This document shows, piece by piece, positions 25,301-36,529 of a stretch of 64,000 nt of DNA. Numbering within the stretch: the first letter of the stretch is position 1; each line of letters opens with the position of its first letter. The notes beneath the pieces were generated by a model. It saw nothing but the letters and a program-made list of their open reading frames with translations. It made no database searches and had not been told where the DNA came from. Source of the DNA: Sepioteuthis lessoniana (taxonomy: Eukaryota; Mollusca; Cephalopoda; Myopsida; Loliginidae); NCBI GenBank assembly GCA_963585895.1, contig OY757904.1, forward strand, positions 160,516,537-160,580,536, in the 5' to 3' direction. The position numbers and the translations under genes were made by a program.

Positions 25301-25718
25301 CTGAGGAGAGATGAGAAATGAAAGCATGCTTGTAAGTGTCTAAATTCTGACTCTTCTATGAATCAAATTATGATAGCTGATATTTTCTTTTTTCTGAGGA
25401 GAGATGAGAAATGAAAGCATGCTCGTAAGTGTCTAAATTCTGACTCTTCTATGAATCAAATTATGATAGCTGATATTTTCTTTTTTCTGAGTAGAGATGA
25501 GAAATGAAAGCATGCTCGTAAGTGTCTAAATTCTGACTCTTCTATGAATCAAATTATGATAGCTGATATTTTCTTTTTTCTGAGTAGAGATGAGAAATGA
25601 AAGCATGCTCGTAAGTGTCTAAATTGTGACTCTTCATAAATCAAATTATAATTGCTGATATTTTCTTTTTTCTGAGGAGAGATGAGAAATGAAAGCATGC
25701 TTGTAAGTGTCTAAATTT

Positions 25719-25879
25719 TAGAAATGATATGTTATTATTATTGACATTATTTTTTTGATTTAGACTATTATCCTCATCTTGGTTGTAATACTCACAACAT
25801 TCTGGTAACTTGTAGGGTATTTTGAACAAAACCCTTTATTCAATCCTCAGGTAGAGATTGTTCATATCCTGCTGTTCAT
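25719..25879. other. Unassigned junction DNA right of the satellite
   Basis: The array stops within a monomer at about 25,718. The following sequence contains a short ATT run and no recognisable feature. The minus-strand frame 25,641-25,829 runs into the satellite and is not a gene. Confidence 0.5.
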
Positions 25880-26110
25880 GCTAATTGATATATTCTGTTG
25901 ATAGTATAGAGTTTATCCTTGCTTCCACTCCAGTTCCCATCATTTCTTGTTTGTCTTCGATCTGAGATGGGTGGTAAGTGGCTGTACAGTGGCTATTTTA
26001 TAGAGTGCTGCTTTCAAAATTTGTTCAAAACTGCATATAGTATTATAAAATTCTGATCTCACTTTTTCTTCTGGCAGTTTTTTAAAGTTCAAGTGGTGTC
26101 ACCATACAAT
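25880..26110 (-). mobile_element. RTE-clade LINE, C-terminal scrap
   Basis: On the minus strand this matches the C-terminal part of the RTE reverse transcriptase seen better at 47,892-48,286 and 53,842-57,060. Recognisable words include a SVLLYGDTT-like string, then AVLNKFWKQH and LYSHLPPIS, the family's usual 'VSILLYGCTTWTL...AVLNKSWKQHP...LYGHLPPI' order. It is diverged and has lost its frame. The tail is not clear. Confidence 0.7.
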
Positions 26111-28175
26111 AGTACTGACTCGAACTTTCAAAATTTTTTCATCTGAGGAATCAGCATACATTTTATAATTTAGATTTAGTCCTAAAAGGATGGTTTGCTT
26201 CAGAGAGGTTAGTGACTATATGAAAATCTAAGTCAACTTATATAAAAGTATATATGAAAATTCCAAACTGTTTTGTTGGTCATTGTAAGTGGTAAATAAG
26301 GAAGATTAATCATCAATTAATTCTCGCAAAATAAACAGGTTTCTAAAAATACTAATTGCTAATATCTAAAATAGTTCTTCAATTGCAATTAAGTGGTTAT
26401 AAATTTTGTAGTTTTGATACATTTTAACAACTGGTGTTTAAGGTAATGTGAAAGAATGTGCCAAGCCATCAAATAATTTCAAGACTTACTAAAATATCTC
26501 AATACTTTTATTAGATTTTTTGAATGCAAAATCGATAGCAAATCATTAAAATATTCACATTATAAATTTACACATTATAAATCATTCAATGTCCGTTTGT
26601 ATTTTTTTATTCTTTACTTTCCACTCCTTAAGCAGAAATTTAAAAATATTTTTTAATTTCGACCAAGTTTTTTATTTGATCTTTGAATATTTCTGCCATC
26701 TGTTGCTTTGGAAGTATTTCCATGTTTGTCTTCAGGAAATATAAAACAAATATTGGATATTAGCATGCAAATATGAAAACTCTTTTATATTCAATGTTCT
26801 ATAGACATTAAGTATCATTAGCTATTTCTGTTTTGGGTTCATTCAAGTACATTTAGAAGTTTAGTTTAAGTATAATTATTCATCATTATGCAAGTGATGA
26901 CTTTCATAAAGTAATAGGACAATAGAAAAAACAACAGCAACTATTATCCTTACAAACAACCCAGTGGTTATAAATTTGAGTACTGGAGATTACTCTGACA
27001 AGCAGCACCTTCCCACAGCACTCAAAATTATTCAAGCCTGGTGTCTATGGCAAAGAATCTGGTGACTCCACATATTAGGTGCCTAATTAAAAATAGATTT
27101 TGAGTTATATTTGACATTTATAAAATATATTTTGACTAATCAACTGTAAATATTTAATTACCCACCTGAAAGTTTAATAGGGTTAGTTTACTGACAATGG
27201 GTAGGAGCATGACTTGGGCTAAAGATTTCAGGTCTCCATAATTAGTATGACAAAGACAGAGTAAAATCAAACCCTCTCTTTTGCTACAATGGGAGGAGAA
27301 GCAGTGCTACTACACTCTAATCCCAAATCACTGCCTGGAGAATTTTACTTGTCAGTCTGATTATCTGATTCTTTTTCTCTCAATTCTTTATCTAAATTAT
27401 TTTTCCGAACTCTGAAAAAGACTTTTATATCTTTAAAAAAATATTCTCAGCATTCTTAAAACTCTTTTCAAAAATATTACAAACTTGTTAAATGTTCTTT
27501 AAGAAACAGATTGTTTTCAAGGATCCTAATTAAAGTTTTATTTCATTTCAAGTTTGCTGAAATATCTCTTTCATAATCGATGCCAAAAATTTATACAATC
27601 TGCATGAATCAGCCAATCTTGCCATTAGAAACTGATTAAAAATGTTTGCTTTTCAGCACTTTTTCTGTTTTTGAAGAATGAGAAGCTAATGAAGCCTGAC
27701 TGCTTCAAGGTGTTAGTCACAAGATTTATTTATTAGTTGGTGACAATGTTTGTGTTTGTCACAAGATTAATTTTTATGGCTATTACTTGGGATCATTATT
27801 GACTATTAAGATGTTTGGGCTTTTTAAGTCGGGCAATTAACTATGAAGAATGAGATGAAAAAAAATTTTAATCCATCTTCAGATCTTTTTATTTTGTAAA
27901 GAAAAAATGTAGAATTAAATATAATTTTATAATTTTATTCCATTTGTGAATATCAAAGTAAATTTCACGAGGTGTGTGATTCTTTTAATTTTTTCTTCAA
28001 CAAACCTGCATTTGATAATAGCTATATAAATCATATTGATCATTGTGGCCGACACTTTAATCTTAGGAGCTGAAAATAAATCAAATACACAAGTTTGGTC
28101 AAAAAAGAAAAAGATAAAAAGGTGAATTTTGTTTAATTTTTCAATTTTGTTGAAATGTGATGAATATTTTGTGGT
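26111..28175. other. Unassigned AT-rich DNA
   Basis: About 2 kb without a supported gene. Weak internal similarities such as 'GTCACAAGATT' repeated near 27,716 and 27,759 are too short to call. No LINE, SINE or coding signature was recognised. Confidence 0.5.
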
Positions 28176-28230
28176 TTTTGTTTGTTTGTTTGTTTATTTA
28201 TTTATTTATTTATTTATTTGTATTTATTTT
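28176..28230. repeat. (TTTG)n/(TTTA)n microsatellite
   Basis: TTTG tetranucleotides grade into TTTA tetranucleotides. Confidence 0.9.
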
Positions 28231-28917
28231 CTTGTCATGTTAAAAATGATATCTGCCACCAGTTGAGAAATGTTCACTTAAAAAAGAAGAAATAAATCCC
28301 TCTAAAATAACAGTGTGAAATTATAAGAATATTTAATGATATTTTTGAGATTTCAATGTTTTTTTCTGGTACTGAATTTTAAGATTTTAGCTCCAAGAAA
28401 TTCTTTTAAAAACGTATACATATTTATAGATAGATTTTTATATCTATTTAATAGTTTTATTCAAATTTTATTTTATTCATCAGCTTGTGAGTGTATAAAA
28501 TATGAGACTCTAAAAGTTTCATCTGATTTTTGAAAATATTAAACATTTTATTTCATAGCAGTCATTCAGGATGAAAGTTTGTAGTAACAATTTTTAAGAG
28601 ACGACAACGGGATCTTTACTTTCTCTTAATGTTATCCAATGAATTGGATGATGATTAAGAATGCTTAAGAGAGTCAAGTACAGGAGAAGAAGAGTATTGT
28701 CAAAGAAAGAGGGAGAAAGAAGGTTAAGATGAAATAAGGGAGATGATTGTAAATAGTTGGAATAAGAGAAGAAGAACAAAGAGAAAGGATGCAGAGAAAG
28801 GATAAGAGAAAGAGGAAAATACAAAGGAAGAAGGATGAAACAAAGGGAAAAAGATGAAGAAAAGAGGGAGATAGAGAAGGTGGATGAGAAGAAGGGACAA
28901 AAGGTAAAGACAATATT
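28231..28917. other. AT-rich DNA ending in a polypurine tract
   Basis: From about 28,670 to 28,905 the plus strand is almost all A and G (GAAGAAGAG, GAGGGAGAAAG words). This produces long Ser/Phe/Leu-rich minus-strand frames at 28,594-28,950 and 28,674-28,913, which reflect composition and are not genes. The rest shows nothing recognisable. Confidence 0.7.
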
Positions 28918-29155
28918 GGTTTCTTTGTTTACTGGCATATCAACCTTCATGGATTATTTAATGCCAATGCCATCTTTGTAAAAGAACAGTAGAAATACTA
29001 AACCCAAATTTAGGGGACATAAAATAGGGGGGGTCATAGTTTTCCCAAAGGTATTTGTCCAAAAGTGAACGTAAGAGCCAAACTAGAGTTCAAATTCCCT
29101 TATGCTATGGCTGCAATCTATCCCTTTAGCCATTACCCCACAGAGACTCCTCCTT
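28918..29155 (-). mobile_element. tRNA-headed SINE-like element, family T tail (copy T3)
   Basis: On the minus strand the head has an A-box-like GGGTAATGGCTAAAGGGATAG and a B-box-like GAATTTGAACTC, aligning with the head of the copy at 2,905. The 3' end (lowest coordinates) reads GGCATTAAATAATCC then GAAGGTTGATATGCC and AGTAAAC, the family T tail. About 238 bp and near full length. Confidence 0.7.
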
Positions 29156-29744
29156 GAGAACAATGAAAATAATACATATATTATAATTAATATGATGGAT
29201 TTATAGTCTTGAGATATATGCAAGAGAATAATAATGATAATTGGAAACCCTGATAAAAATTATAAGAATATATAATCAGGAAAATGGAATGGAATTGAGT
29301 TCTGAAAAATAATGTTATATATTGACCCTCAACTGAGCCATCAATCAAGAGATGCACCAGTGTAAATAAGTGGAAGAACAGCGGAAGCAGGTGGGCATAA
29401 GACAATAATATAACCAGGTGCCCGGGACAGTTCAAGTCAGTTGGAGACAAGATGCCGAATTGAGAATCAGCAGCAGATTGAGGGCTTTGGACCCTCAGTG
29501 ACCCACGGTTGAGTAACTCCAGCCAAGATGAGGAAGAAATGCTGCTATGGTCAGAAGAACTTGGGGTCAATATAGCTGTCTGTCCCTGTCTCCAATTCAT
29601 CTCTCACTCACAAGAAACATCACCCTTTCAAGAATAAAATGTGAGAGATTATATTTTTATAAAGAAGTGTACTCATTTGTTCATTGAGGTTTGTATATTA
29701 TGTTTGATTATGTTCCGCATATATTTGTATATGTATTATGGTAT
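29156..29744. other. Unassigned DNA with a GC-richer patch
   Basis: The segment 29,395-29,590 is richer in GC than its surroundings and underlies a 137-codon minus-strand frame (29,187-29,600). The product is Ser/Leu-rich with no domain I recognise. The patch abuts the 5' end of an R4-like element and could be a further dispersed repeat. Not called as a gene. Confidence 0.4.
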
Positions 29745-31135
29745 ACAACAATAAGCCATGCAGATAATGAAAAGTGGGAAAAGAAAAACAATGGAAGGTA
29801 GTGAAGTGTCAAATCAAGAGCACATCAAAATTCTTTGGGAGAAGGAAAATTATAAGTAGTTGAGCATATTAGAAGTAGACACCATCAAATCAGCAGATAT
29901 GAAAGAAAAAATAAAAGAGTTTACCAGATGAATGAGAAAACTTCTTGAAACCAATCTTGGTGCCATAAATCTCATCGAAGCAATAACCATGTGAACAGTC
30001 TCCTTTGTGAGATACTCTGGACCATTCTTAAAATGGACAAAGGAGAAGGAATTCGAATAGATGGACCAAAGGACAAGGAAATTGAAGACTATGCACTAGA
30101 TCTTACAGCTGAGAGATGACATAAACTATCTGTATCAAGAAAAGGAGGGAGAGGACTCAAAAAGATTGAGGAATGCATAATTGCATTTATATGAGAAGAC
30201 TCAAAGAATACATTAAAAAGAACAAAAAAGACAAATTACAGCTGCCAGTTACAGCAATGGCAATAGATGATCAAACAGAAAAGTAACAACAACAGAAATG
30301 GGAATAAAAACAACTAATGGATAATTCAAAGAAGCATTTCATGAAATTTCATTCATATTTAGAAGGTCAGGATATGACTAAGAAACAAAGAGAGAACCTA
30401 AATCACTTTGAAAGCAGCAGAAAATAATGGCATTAAAAATATATTATATAAATACAAAAACTAATAATATACAACAGGATAACAAGAGTAGATTATGTGG
30501 TGAGAGGGATGAAACAGTTAATCACATAATAAGTGAATGCAGCAAACTAACATAAAAGGAGTACAAGAGAAGGCATGACTGGGTGGAGGAGGTGATACAC
30601 TGGGAATTGTGCAAGAGATTCCAATGTGACCATACTACTAAATGGTATATGTACAAAACAAAATCTATTGTAGAGACGGAATGAAGACGCATTGAATTCT
30701 CTGGGATTTTAAGATACAAACAGATCACTTGATCCCGGCTAAAAGACCAGACAACTGAGTGCCAGTTAATTAGCAAAAAAGAACATAAAGAACTTACAAT
30801 CTAGTGGATTTTCCTGTTCTGGCAGATCAACTGAAAGAGGAAGCATAGACAAATATTTTGATCTAACCAGAAAACAAAAAAATCTGTGGAACATGAGGAT
30901 GACAGTGATACCAATTGTAGTTGGTGCACTTGGAATGATCCTCAAAGCTTGGAAAAGAGACAGGAAGGATTGGAAATCAGAGGAAAAATTGCAACCATCC
31001 AAACCATAGCATATTAAAAATCAGCTAGAATACAGAGAAGAGTCCTAGACACCCGAAGAGACTTGCTGTCACTCAGACACCAGTGAAAGACCACCAGCTA
31101 ATTTTTATGTGCAAAACTCACAAAAGGTAAAAAAA
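29745..31135 (+). mobile_element. R4/Dong-like LINE, 5'-truncated copy R4-1
   Basis: Translated pieces follow the order of an R4/Dong-type polymerase C-terminal half: MKSGKRKTMEG, LEVDTIKSADMKEKIKEF, VRYSGPFLKW, MDQRTRKLKTMH, then the zinc-knuckle region RDETVNHIISECSKL near 30,502-30,549, VIHWELCKRFQCDHTTKWYM, DKYFDLTRKQKNLWNM, VIPIVVGALG and the family's C-terminal end near 31,100. R4-type elements use a restriction-like endonuclease with a zinc knuckle upstream of the catalytic PD...D motif (established knowledge). The PD...D region itself is poorly kept here. The frame is broken many times by stops and frameshifts, so the copy is dead. It is truncated upstream of 29,745, lacking the catalytic RT core. 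Confidence 0.8.
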
Positions 31136-31761
31136 AAATTAATGAAAAAAAGGTTAATAAGAATAGGAGGTGGTTTTGAATTTGTTGGTATAGAGTTTTT
31201 AACAAATGGATTGTAATTTACTGCTGCCAAAGATATTTTTAAATGTTTTTTACTGGCAGTCAAAGAAATCAATATATTAGATATGAAAATTTTTTTGAAA
31301 GCTGTATTGTAAATATGTATAAGTGTATGTAAATATGCAGTTCATATTGTACATATTTGTATTAACAAGAATTTATAATATATAAGCTATTTAATTGACT
31401 TTAACATTTGTGCATATTAAGGTATATTTTTTCAGATGAACCCTTTTGGGTAAGAAAAATTGCTTCTAGGGAAGATGATTTCTATCAAGAAATGTCTGGT
31501 AGTTAAAAGACAGAAACTAATCAGCAAGACCAGAGAATTCAATGACAGCAAAAAAGACTTTTTTTTTCTGAAGCAAAGCAGAATTTTGTAACATTATTCA
31601 AATACTCTTATTCATGTGATTTGCACATTTTCAAGAGTTTCACAAAAGGACAGCATTTTATGAAACAAAGTTCAATTATCTGTTTTGTAAGTTCATAATG
31701 AAAGATTCTAAAGATACAAATCTTAAAAGATTATTGATGGATTTTATCGTGAAATCAATGA
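31136..31761. other. Unassigned AT-rich DNA between R4 copies
   Basis: No gene or repeat family recognised in about 630 bp. Confidence 0.5.
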
Positions 31762-31835
31762 ATTATTATTATTATTATTATTATTATTACAAACCTTCAT
31801 TATTATCATTATAATCTTCATTATTATTTTACTCT
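31762..31835. repeat. (ATT)n microsatellite at an R4 3' end
   Basis: A pure ATT run at 31,762-31,789, then imperfect ATT/ATC repeats up to the 3' end of the minus-strand R4 copy. Known Dong elements sit in TAA repeats, so this may be the target, the element's tail, or both. Confidence 0.85.
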
Positions 31836-32205
31836 TTGCAAATTTTTCACACCAGTATTAACTGGGGTTTTTCACTGGGGGCTGAGTGACAGCAAGTCTC
31901 CTCAGGTGTCTCAGACTCTTCTCAGTAAAATCTAACTAAACTCAAGAATACTGTAGTCTGGATGGTCCTGATTCTCTAATTTCCAGTCCCCATTCCGAGC
32001 CCTTGATTTCTGTTCCTTGTGCACCAACTACAATTGGTATCTCTATCACCCTCATGTTTGACAGCATGTTTAGTTTTCTGACTAGATTCAAATATTTCTC
32101 TATCTCATCCTTTTCTTTTATTTTAATCTGTGGTCCACTGGAATGGCAAAATCTGCAAGATGGCTAGATCTCTTTTTTTTGGTTAATTATTGCTCGGTCT
32201 GGCCT
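31836..32205 (-). mobile_element. R4/Dong-like LINE 3' fragment (R4-2)
   Basis: The minus strand carries the R4 C-terminus and 3' UTR: a leucine/arginine-rich 'ARILRRVLET' type string, 'LLSLSPQ', then the GTGAAAAA...TTTGCAAAGAGTAAAAT 3' end. It aligns with the R4 copies at 32,305, 33,395, 36,988 and 42,775. Only the last part of the element is present; similarity stops near 32,205. Confidence 0.75.
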
Positions 32206-32304
32206 TGTTTGGTGGTATATGTCATATTCACATTTTTTGTAGACCTTTTCAACAAAGATTATTTCATGTAAAGAGTGTCAATGACTATACTATTATTTTT
32301 CTTA

Positions 32305-33003
32305 TCTGAGAGTTTTACACACCAGTGTTTTCCACTCTGCAAGTCTCCAGGACTCTTCTTCATATTCCAGCCGATCTCAACAATGTTCTAGTTTGGATGG
32401 TCTCCACTTATCTTCTTATTTCCAAGCCTTCCCATCCCTATACCCCAATCCATTGGTGACTGTACAGAGCCTGCTTATTACAATTGGTATCACTGTCATT
32501 TTCATGTTTCATAGTCTTTTCAGTTCTCTAGCAATGTCTAGGTACTTATCTCTGTTTTTGCTTTCCTTCAGTTTTACCCCTGAATGGTAAAGTTGACTAT
32601 TTTGCAGGTTCTCTTTTTCTTGTTAATTATTACAAAGTCTGGTCATCTGGCCAAGATTAGATGATTTATTTGTATCTCAAAATCCCAAAGAATTTTGTGC
32701 ATCTCATTTTTTGGAACGGATTCCAGGTTATCTATATACCATTTGTTTGTATGGTCAAACTTAAACTTCATGCACAATTCCCAGTGGATCACTTTCCCCA
32801 TGCAGTCATGTCTAGTCTTATACTCACGTTACGCTAATTTGTTGCATTTGCATATTATGTGATTGTTATGTTTCTATTATCACATAGTTTGCATCTGGAA
32901 TTTTGCTGCATCTCGTCTATTCTTGCTTTGACATATTTAGTCTTTATTGTTTTGTGCTGCTATCAGAAGAGATTCATTTTCTCTCTTGTGGTTTCCCTTT
33001 TCT
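32305..33003 (-). mobile_element. R4/Dong-like LINE 3' fragment (R4-3)
   Basis: A second minus-strand R4 3' segment directly follows R4-2. It covers the C-terminal end, the endonuclease region and the zinc-knuckle region (near 32,855-32,905), and ends at the 'TWLRKGN' codons near 33,000, where a 25-bp tandem array begins. A short internal deletion removes part of the 3' UTR near 32,338. Confidence 0.75.
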
Positions 33004-33370
33004 AGCCATGTCCAAATTTCCCTTTCCTAGCCACATCCAAATTTCCCTTTCCTAGCCATGTCCAAATTTCCCTTTCCTAGCCACATCCAAATTTCCCTTT
33101 CCTAGCCATGTCCAAATTTCCCTTTCCTAGCCACATCCAAATTTCCCTTTCCTAGCCATGTCCAAATTTCCCTTTCCTAGCCACATCCAAATTTCCCTTT
33201 CCTAGCCATGTCCAAATTTCCCTTTCCTAGCCATGTCCAAATTTCCCTTTCCTAGCCACATCCAAATTTCCCTTTCCTAGCCATGTCCAAATTTCCCTTT
33301 CCTAGCCATGTCCAAATTTCCCTTTCCTAGCCATGTCCAAATTTCCCTTTCCTAGCCATGTCCAAATTTT
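33003..33370. repeat. 25-bp minisatellite born inside an R4 copy
   Basis: About 15 tandem units of 25 bp with core CCAAATTTCCCTTTCCTAGC. Units with CCATGT and CCACAT alternate strictly over the first eight or nine copies (a 50-bp dimer), then irregularly. The unit equals the R4 sequence at the left border (TTCTAGCCATGTCCAAATTT, part of the 'TWLRKGN' coding region), so the array grew from R4 DNA. Confidence 0.93.
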
Positions 33371-33675
33371 CTCATGTGAGATTTTGCATATTTGTCACTC
33401 ATTATTATTATTACTTTACTCCTCTAAAGTTTTTCACACCAATTCTAACTGGCGGTTTTTCACCAAAAACAGTGACAGCAATTCTCCTTGGGTCACCAGG
33501 ATTTTTCTAAGTATTCAAGCTAATCTAAATAATTCTGTGGTCTCAGTAGTCTTGAGTCTTTTTCTAATTTCCTTCTCACTCAGTCACTTTTCCAGGCCTT
33601 TCGAAAACAGTTTCAATGGCACCAACTACAATTAGTATCACTTTCATATTTTTATTGTTGTTGTTATTTAATTTC
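33371..33675 (-). mobile_element. R4/Dong-like LINE fragment (R4-4)
   Basis: Right of the minisatellite, a few bases continue the R4 coding region (TTTTCTCATGTGAGAT). After a short ATT run at 33,401-33,412 comes another R4 3' end on the minus strand (33,420-33,675), with the same GTGAAAAA 3' UTR, the leucine/arginine-rich C-terminus and a 'SDTNCSWCH'-like region. Heavily decayed. Confidence 0.65.
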
Positions 33676-34115
33676 CAGCTTTACTTTTGGTTTCTTATCA
33701 TCCTTCCCTGGGTCTTTATTCAAGACCATGGGTGTGGTAAGATAGTGATTATATACATTCTATTTTGTGTGTGTCTGTGTGTGTGTGTGCATGCGCGTGT
33801 GCGTGCATGCATGTGTGTGTCTATGTAAGTAGGTAGATAGATTGATAGATCATATTATTATCAATACTATTTAGCTTTGCCTTTTGTTTTAAATATCATA
33901 ATAGTTGATACAAGTATTGTGATTATAGCAATTTTGAGGAATTATCTTCAACTAGACTTCAAAGCTAGTAAATCTACAGCCAGAATTCGGAAAGTGGAAG
34001 GAGATTAAATATTACCGTAATATGAAGCCAAAAAGTGCTTGAAACATTTTTAGAATGATGATTTGTTCATTTATATAAAGCCCAGGATTTGAAGATTTTC
34101 AATTTTCAGTTATAA
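33676..34115. other. Unassigned DNA with GT/GC and GATA microsatellites
   Basis: A (GT)n tract with GCGTGC interruptions at about 33,768-33,825 is followed by TAGA/GATA units to about 33,852. No gene seen. Confidence 0.7.
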
Positions 34116-34119
34116 TACT

Positions 34120-34312
34120 TTAAGCTGGAATTGTAGATGAGAACTTAATCATATTTATTTGAACTATTTCATCAGAGCTAGGATTGTCAAAATTCCTCGG
34201 AATGGTAACTGGTCTAAGAGAAGGAAAACTCTGAATTTAAACCTCTTGAATACTGCTTATAAAATTAACCTAGTATCACATCCTGCTCATGTGGAAGGTT
34301 TGGGTAAATACA
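34120..34312 (+). mobile_element. Dispersed repeat family S4, copy 1
   Basis: Shares with the minus strand of 57,935-58,080 a body (ATGGTAACTGGTCTAAGAGA versus ATGGCAACTGATATTGGAGA, then GAAAACTC) and a distinctive end, TATCACATCCTGCTCATGTG then GAAGGTTTGGGTAAA. No coding capacity; probably a SINE or a LINE 3' end. The family is not recognised. Confidence 0.55.
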
Positions 34313-35204
34313 TATAGAAAGAATTATATAAACTTCTAGAAACATAGAAGAAACAAAAGGTTCAGCATGAGCACTCATTTTTTTTAGGTGAAAATACTTA
34401 ATAATATTTTTGTTAGCATTTCTTAATTTCAGTTGCTTGATATCACAAGTCAGATTCTCATTCTACAATCATTTGTAAGGATTGGAAATAAATAATAAGC
34501 TTCTGGCAAAACTCAATCTCACATCCTTTATCCTCTGGAGCCTACCTTTCCATGGCAGCTGCATTATTGATTAGGTTATGTAGGCCACCAGCTGCAGTCA
34601 TTCAATTCTAAATATATTTCTTATTTTCTTTAAACAATTGCTACATTAACATCTTTGTTTCTATACACCAGTAGAAAAAGTTATAATATACTTTGATTTT
34701 TTAAGATGAAGCATTGTCAATTTTTGACCAGTATATTTTTCCTCTTAATTTCAGTTGCTTCTTACTGCAATTCCCAGATCAACCATTCCATGATAATTAT
34801 GAATCAGTATTGATCAGAAATAAATAGGCTTCATAATTGATAAGGCAGTTATCATAGTAAGAATGGTCTCTTGTGGATAAGAGTTGAAACTTTGAGACTT
34901 ATTGGAAGCTTAATCATTATTTACAAACTGCTCATGAATAATTGTGAAATATCTATAAAATGAACAATGGGATTTATTCAGATTGTTTGTCTGCATCTAA
35001 CTTTTGCTTGGATGAGAGTGTAGTATCTACATGCCCTTTCTACAATCAAAATGTCACTGCCCAGCAGAATGTAGTGTCAATACTTATGAAAATTAAACTA
35101 AATATATATATATATACATATAAACAAATTAAGATTAAAGAATCTAATCATATTAGTCATCAATAAACTCCTTGTGAATCAAAGGTTTTGTAATACTACC
35201 CATT
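34313..35204. other. Unassigned AT-rich DNA
   Basis: Two loosely similar stretches begin with ATTTCAGTTGCTT near 34,426 and 34,749, too diverged to call. A short (TA)n run lies at 35,104-35,118. The 68-codon frame at 34,960-35,166 has no recognisable feature. Confidence 0.45.
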
Positions 35205-35485
35205 AGACCAATAAGCTAGGCCATTGGCCTAATGAGTAGAATGTTCGCCGATGGTCCGGGAGACTGGGGTTCAATTCTAGGTCGAGTCATACCAAAGACT
35301 CAAAAAATGGTACTTGATCTTGCCTTGCTTAACACTCAGCGTTATAAGGTAAAGATCAAGGGTAAAGTGGAGTAACCCAAGGAGTGAAGTAGCGCCCTCC
35401 ACAACACCTCGGTGTTGTAGCTATTGAAAAAGGGAGCTTTCGGGTCACCCTCAACTAAAGTTGCCAACTTTACTTATTAATGAAA
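35205..35485 (+). mobile_element. tRNA-derived SINE (family S3)
   Basis: The head near 35,220-35,290 resembles a tRNA: A-box-like TTGGCCTAATGAGTAGAATG and B-box GGGGTTCAATTCTAGG, spaced as in a tRNA gene. A body follows with CTTGCCTTGCTTAACACTCA, resembling the conserved central segment I recall from several invertebrate SINE superfamilies, then GCGCCCTCCACAACACC and a 3' part ending at AACTTTACTTA. About 280 bp, single copy here. It is markedly richer in GC than its flanks, which suggests recent arrival. Confidence 0.75.
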
Positions 35486-36529
35486 TATAGCTGACCAAAA
35501 TTAATGGCATCATCATCCTCTTCCAACTTGGGACCTAATCCAATTATCCAAAAATAACTTTCATAATAGTCTGTAAAGTCTCCTTGAGATTACCATCAGC
35601 TGCTTTGTCAAATTGTCTCCTTAATCTCATCCCTGTTATTTCAATGATGCATTTAGTTTTCAAAGAAAAGAAGAAGAGAGCTAAATCTGGATTGTTAGGA
35701 GGGCAAAGATGATGTTTTGTCAACAATCACTATAGAAGATAGAAATAATCTAATTACACAGTATAGAATCTTACTCAATGGCGTCTACACTGAAAGTTAT
35801 GTTCAGTAAGGTTCCCTCTAATTGCTTGTCAATTGCTTGTTACATGAGGATTATTCTTATTGTTCTTGTTATATTCAAAATGGAAGACCAGATATTGTAT
35901 TTGGTTATTAGAAAAAAGAATTGAATCAGTAGTTTTTTTTAATATGATTTTAAGTGCACCTTCAAATAAAACCATTTTTCAACAAAATCTTTGGGGAAGA
36001 AAAACTATCACTTTATTTCAGGATCTACTTTGACCGATCTTGTGTTGAATGCTGTTAATGTAATGTTGCAAATTGCCTGGTTGAAAATCAATCAACTATA
36101 GATTGATTGATCTCTCTGAACATCATTCTGCAATCAATCCTGTGTTCAATATTCCACAAAAGCTGGATAAATATTATAAATACCATTTTTAGTTTTTCTA
36201 ACATTGTCAAATATTTGAACAGAAGGGTTTGGTCTGCATCTTTACAACTCACTACTGCTGTGTTTATAGATTTTTATTTTTTATTTTAGCCTTTTACATT
36301 TTCACCCTGATGCAGCTGTCAGTTCATGGCTGGAATGAATAAATGGAGTTGTTCTGTGATAGAAAGATATCTGATATTTTTTCTGCATAAATTGTTTACT
36401 TGTAAAGCTATGAAATCATGGTATATGAAATGTAAAATATTTTTTCTTATTTCATATTCCAAATAATTGGTTCTGATTTTAGCAAAGTTCATTATCCGTA
36501 AAGTATTTACCAACATAGTTGGTTGACAA
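35486..36529. other. Unassigned AT-rich DNA
   Basis: Contains short GATTGATT/AATCAATC words near 36,085-36,135 and small frames without family signatures. No gene recognised. Confidence 0.45.

Larger units (their letters stand above)
3688..25718. repeat. 22-kb satellite array of a 93-bp monomer
   Basis: About 237 head-to-tail monomers of 93 bp, measured directly (for example 5,781 to 5,874). Consensus landmarks in order: GAGGAGAGATGAGAAATG, the palindrome AGCATGCT, CGTAAGTGTCTAAATTGTGA, CTCTTCTATGAATCAAATTA, TGATAGCTGATATTTTC and a T-rich run. The edge monomers (3,688-3,800 and the last one) are more diverged, as is usual for satellite edges. No transposon interrupts the array. Common variants include GAGTAGAG, CTCCTCGGTGACT, CTTCATAAATC, GAGAAGGGATG and AATTATAATTGC. 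Because 93 is 31 codons, minus-strand frames stay open wherever a recurrent TAG is mutated; the two 88-codon frames at 20,878-21,144 and 24,038-24,304 are such artefacts, not genes. Confidence 0.97.

Noticed and set aside
3688-25718. CRISPR-like regular repeats
   Set aside because: Contiguous tandem monomers without unique spacers, in eukaryotic DNA.
28594-28950. 118-codon Ser/Phe-rich membrane-like protein
   Set aside because: Mirror of a polypurine tract; composition explains it and no start context or relative supports it.
29187-29600. 137-codon minus-strand ORF, the longest in the window
   Set aside because: No domain recognised, sits next to an R4 5' junction, and the C-terminal half is low-complexity AT-rich sequence. 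Left as unassigned.
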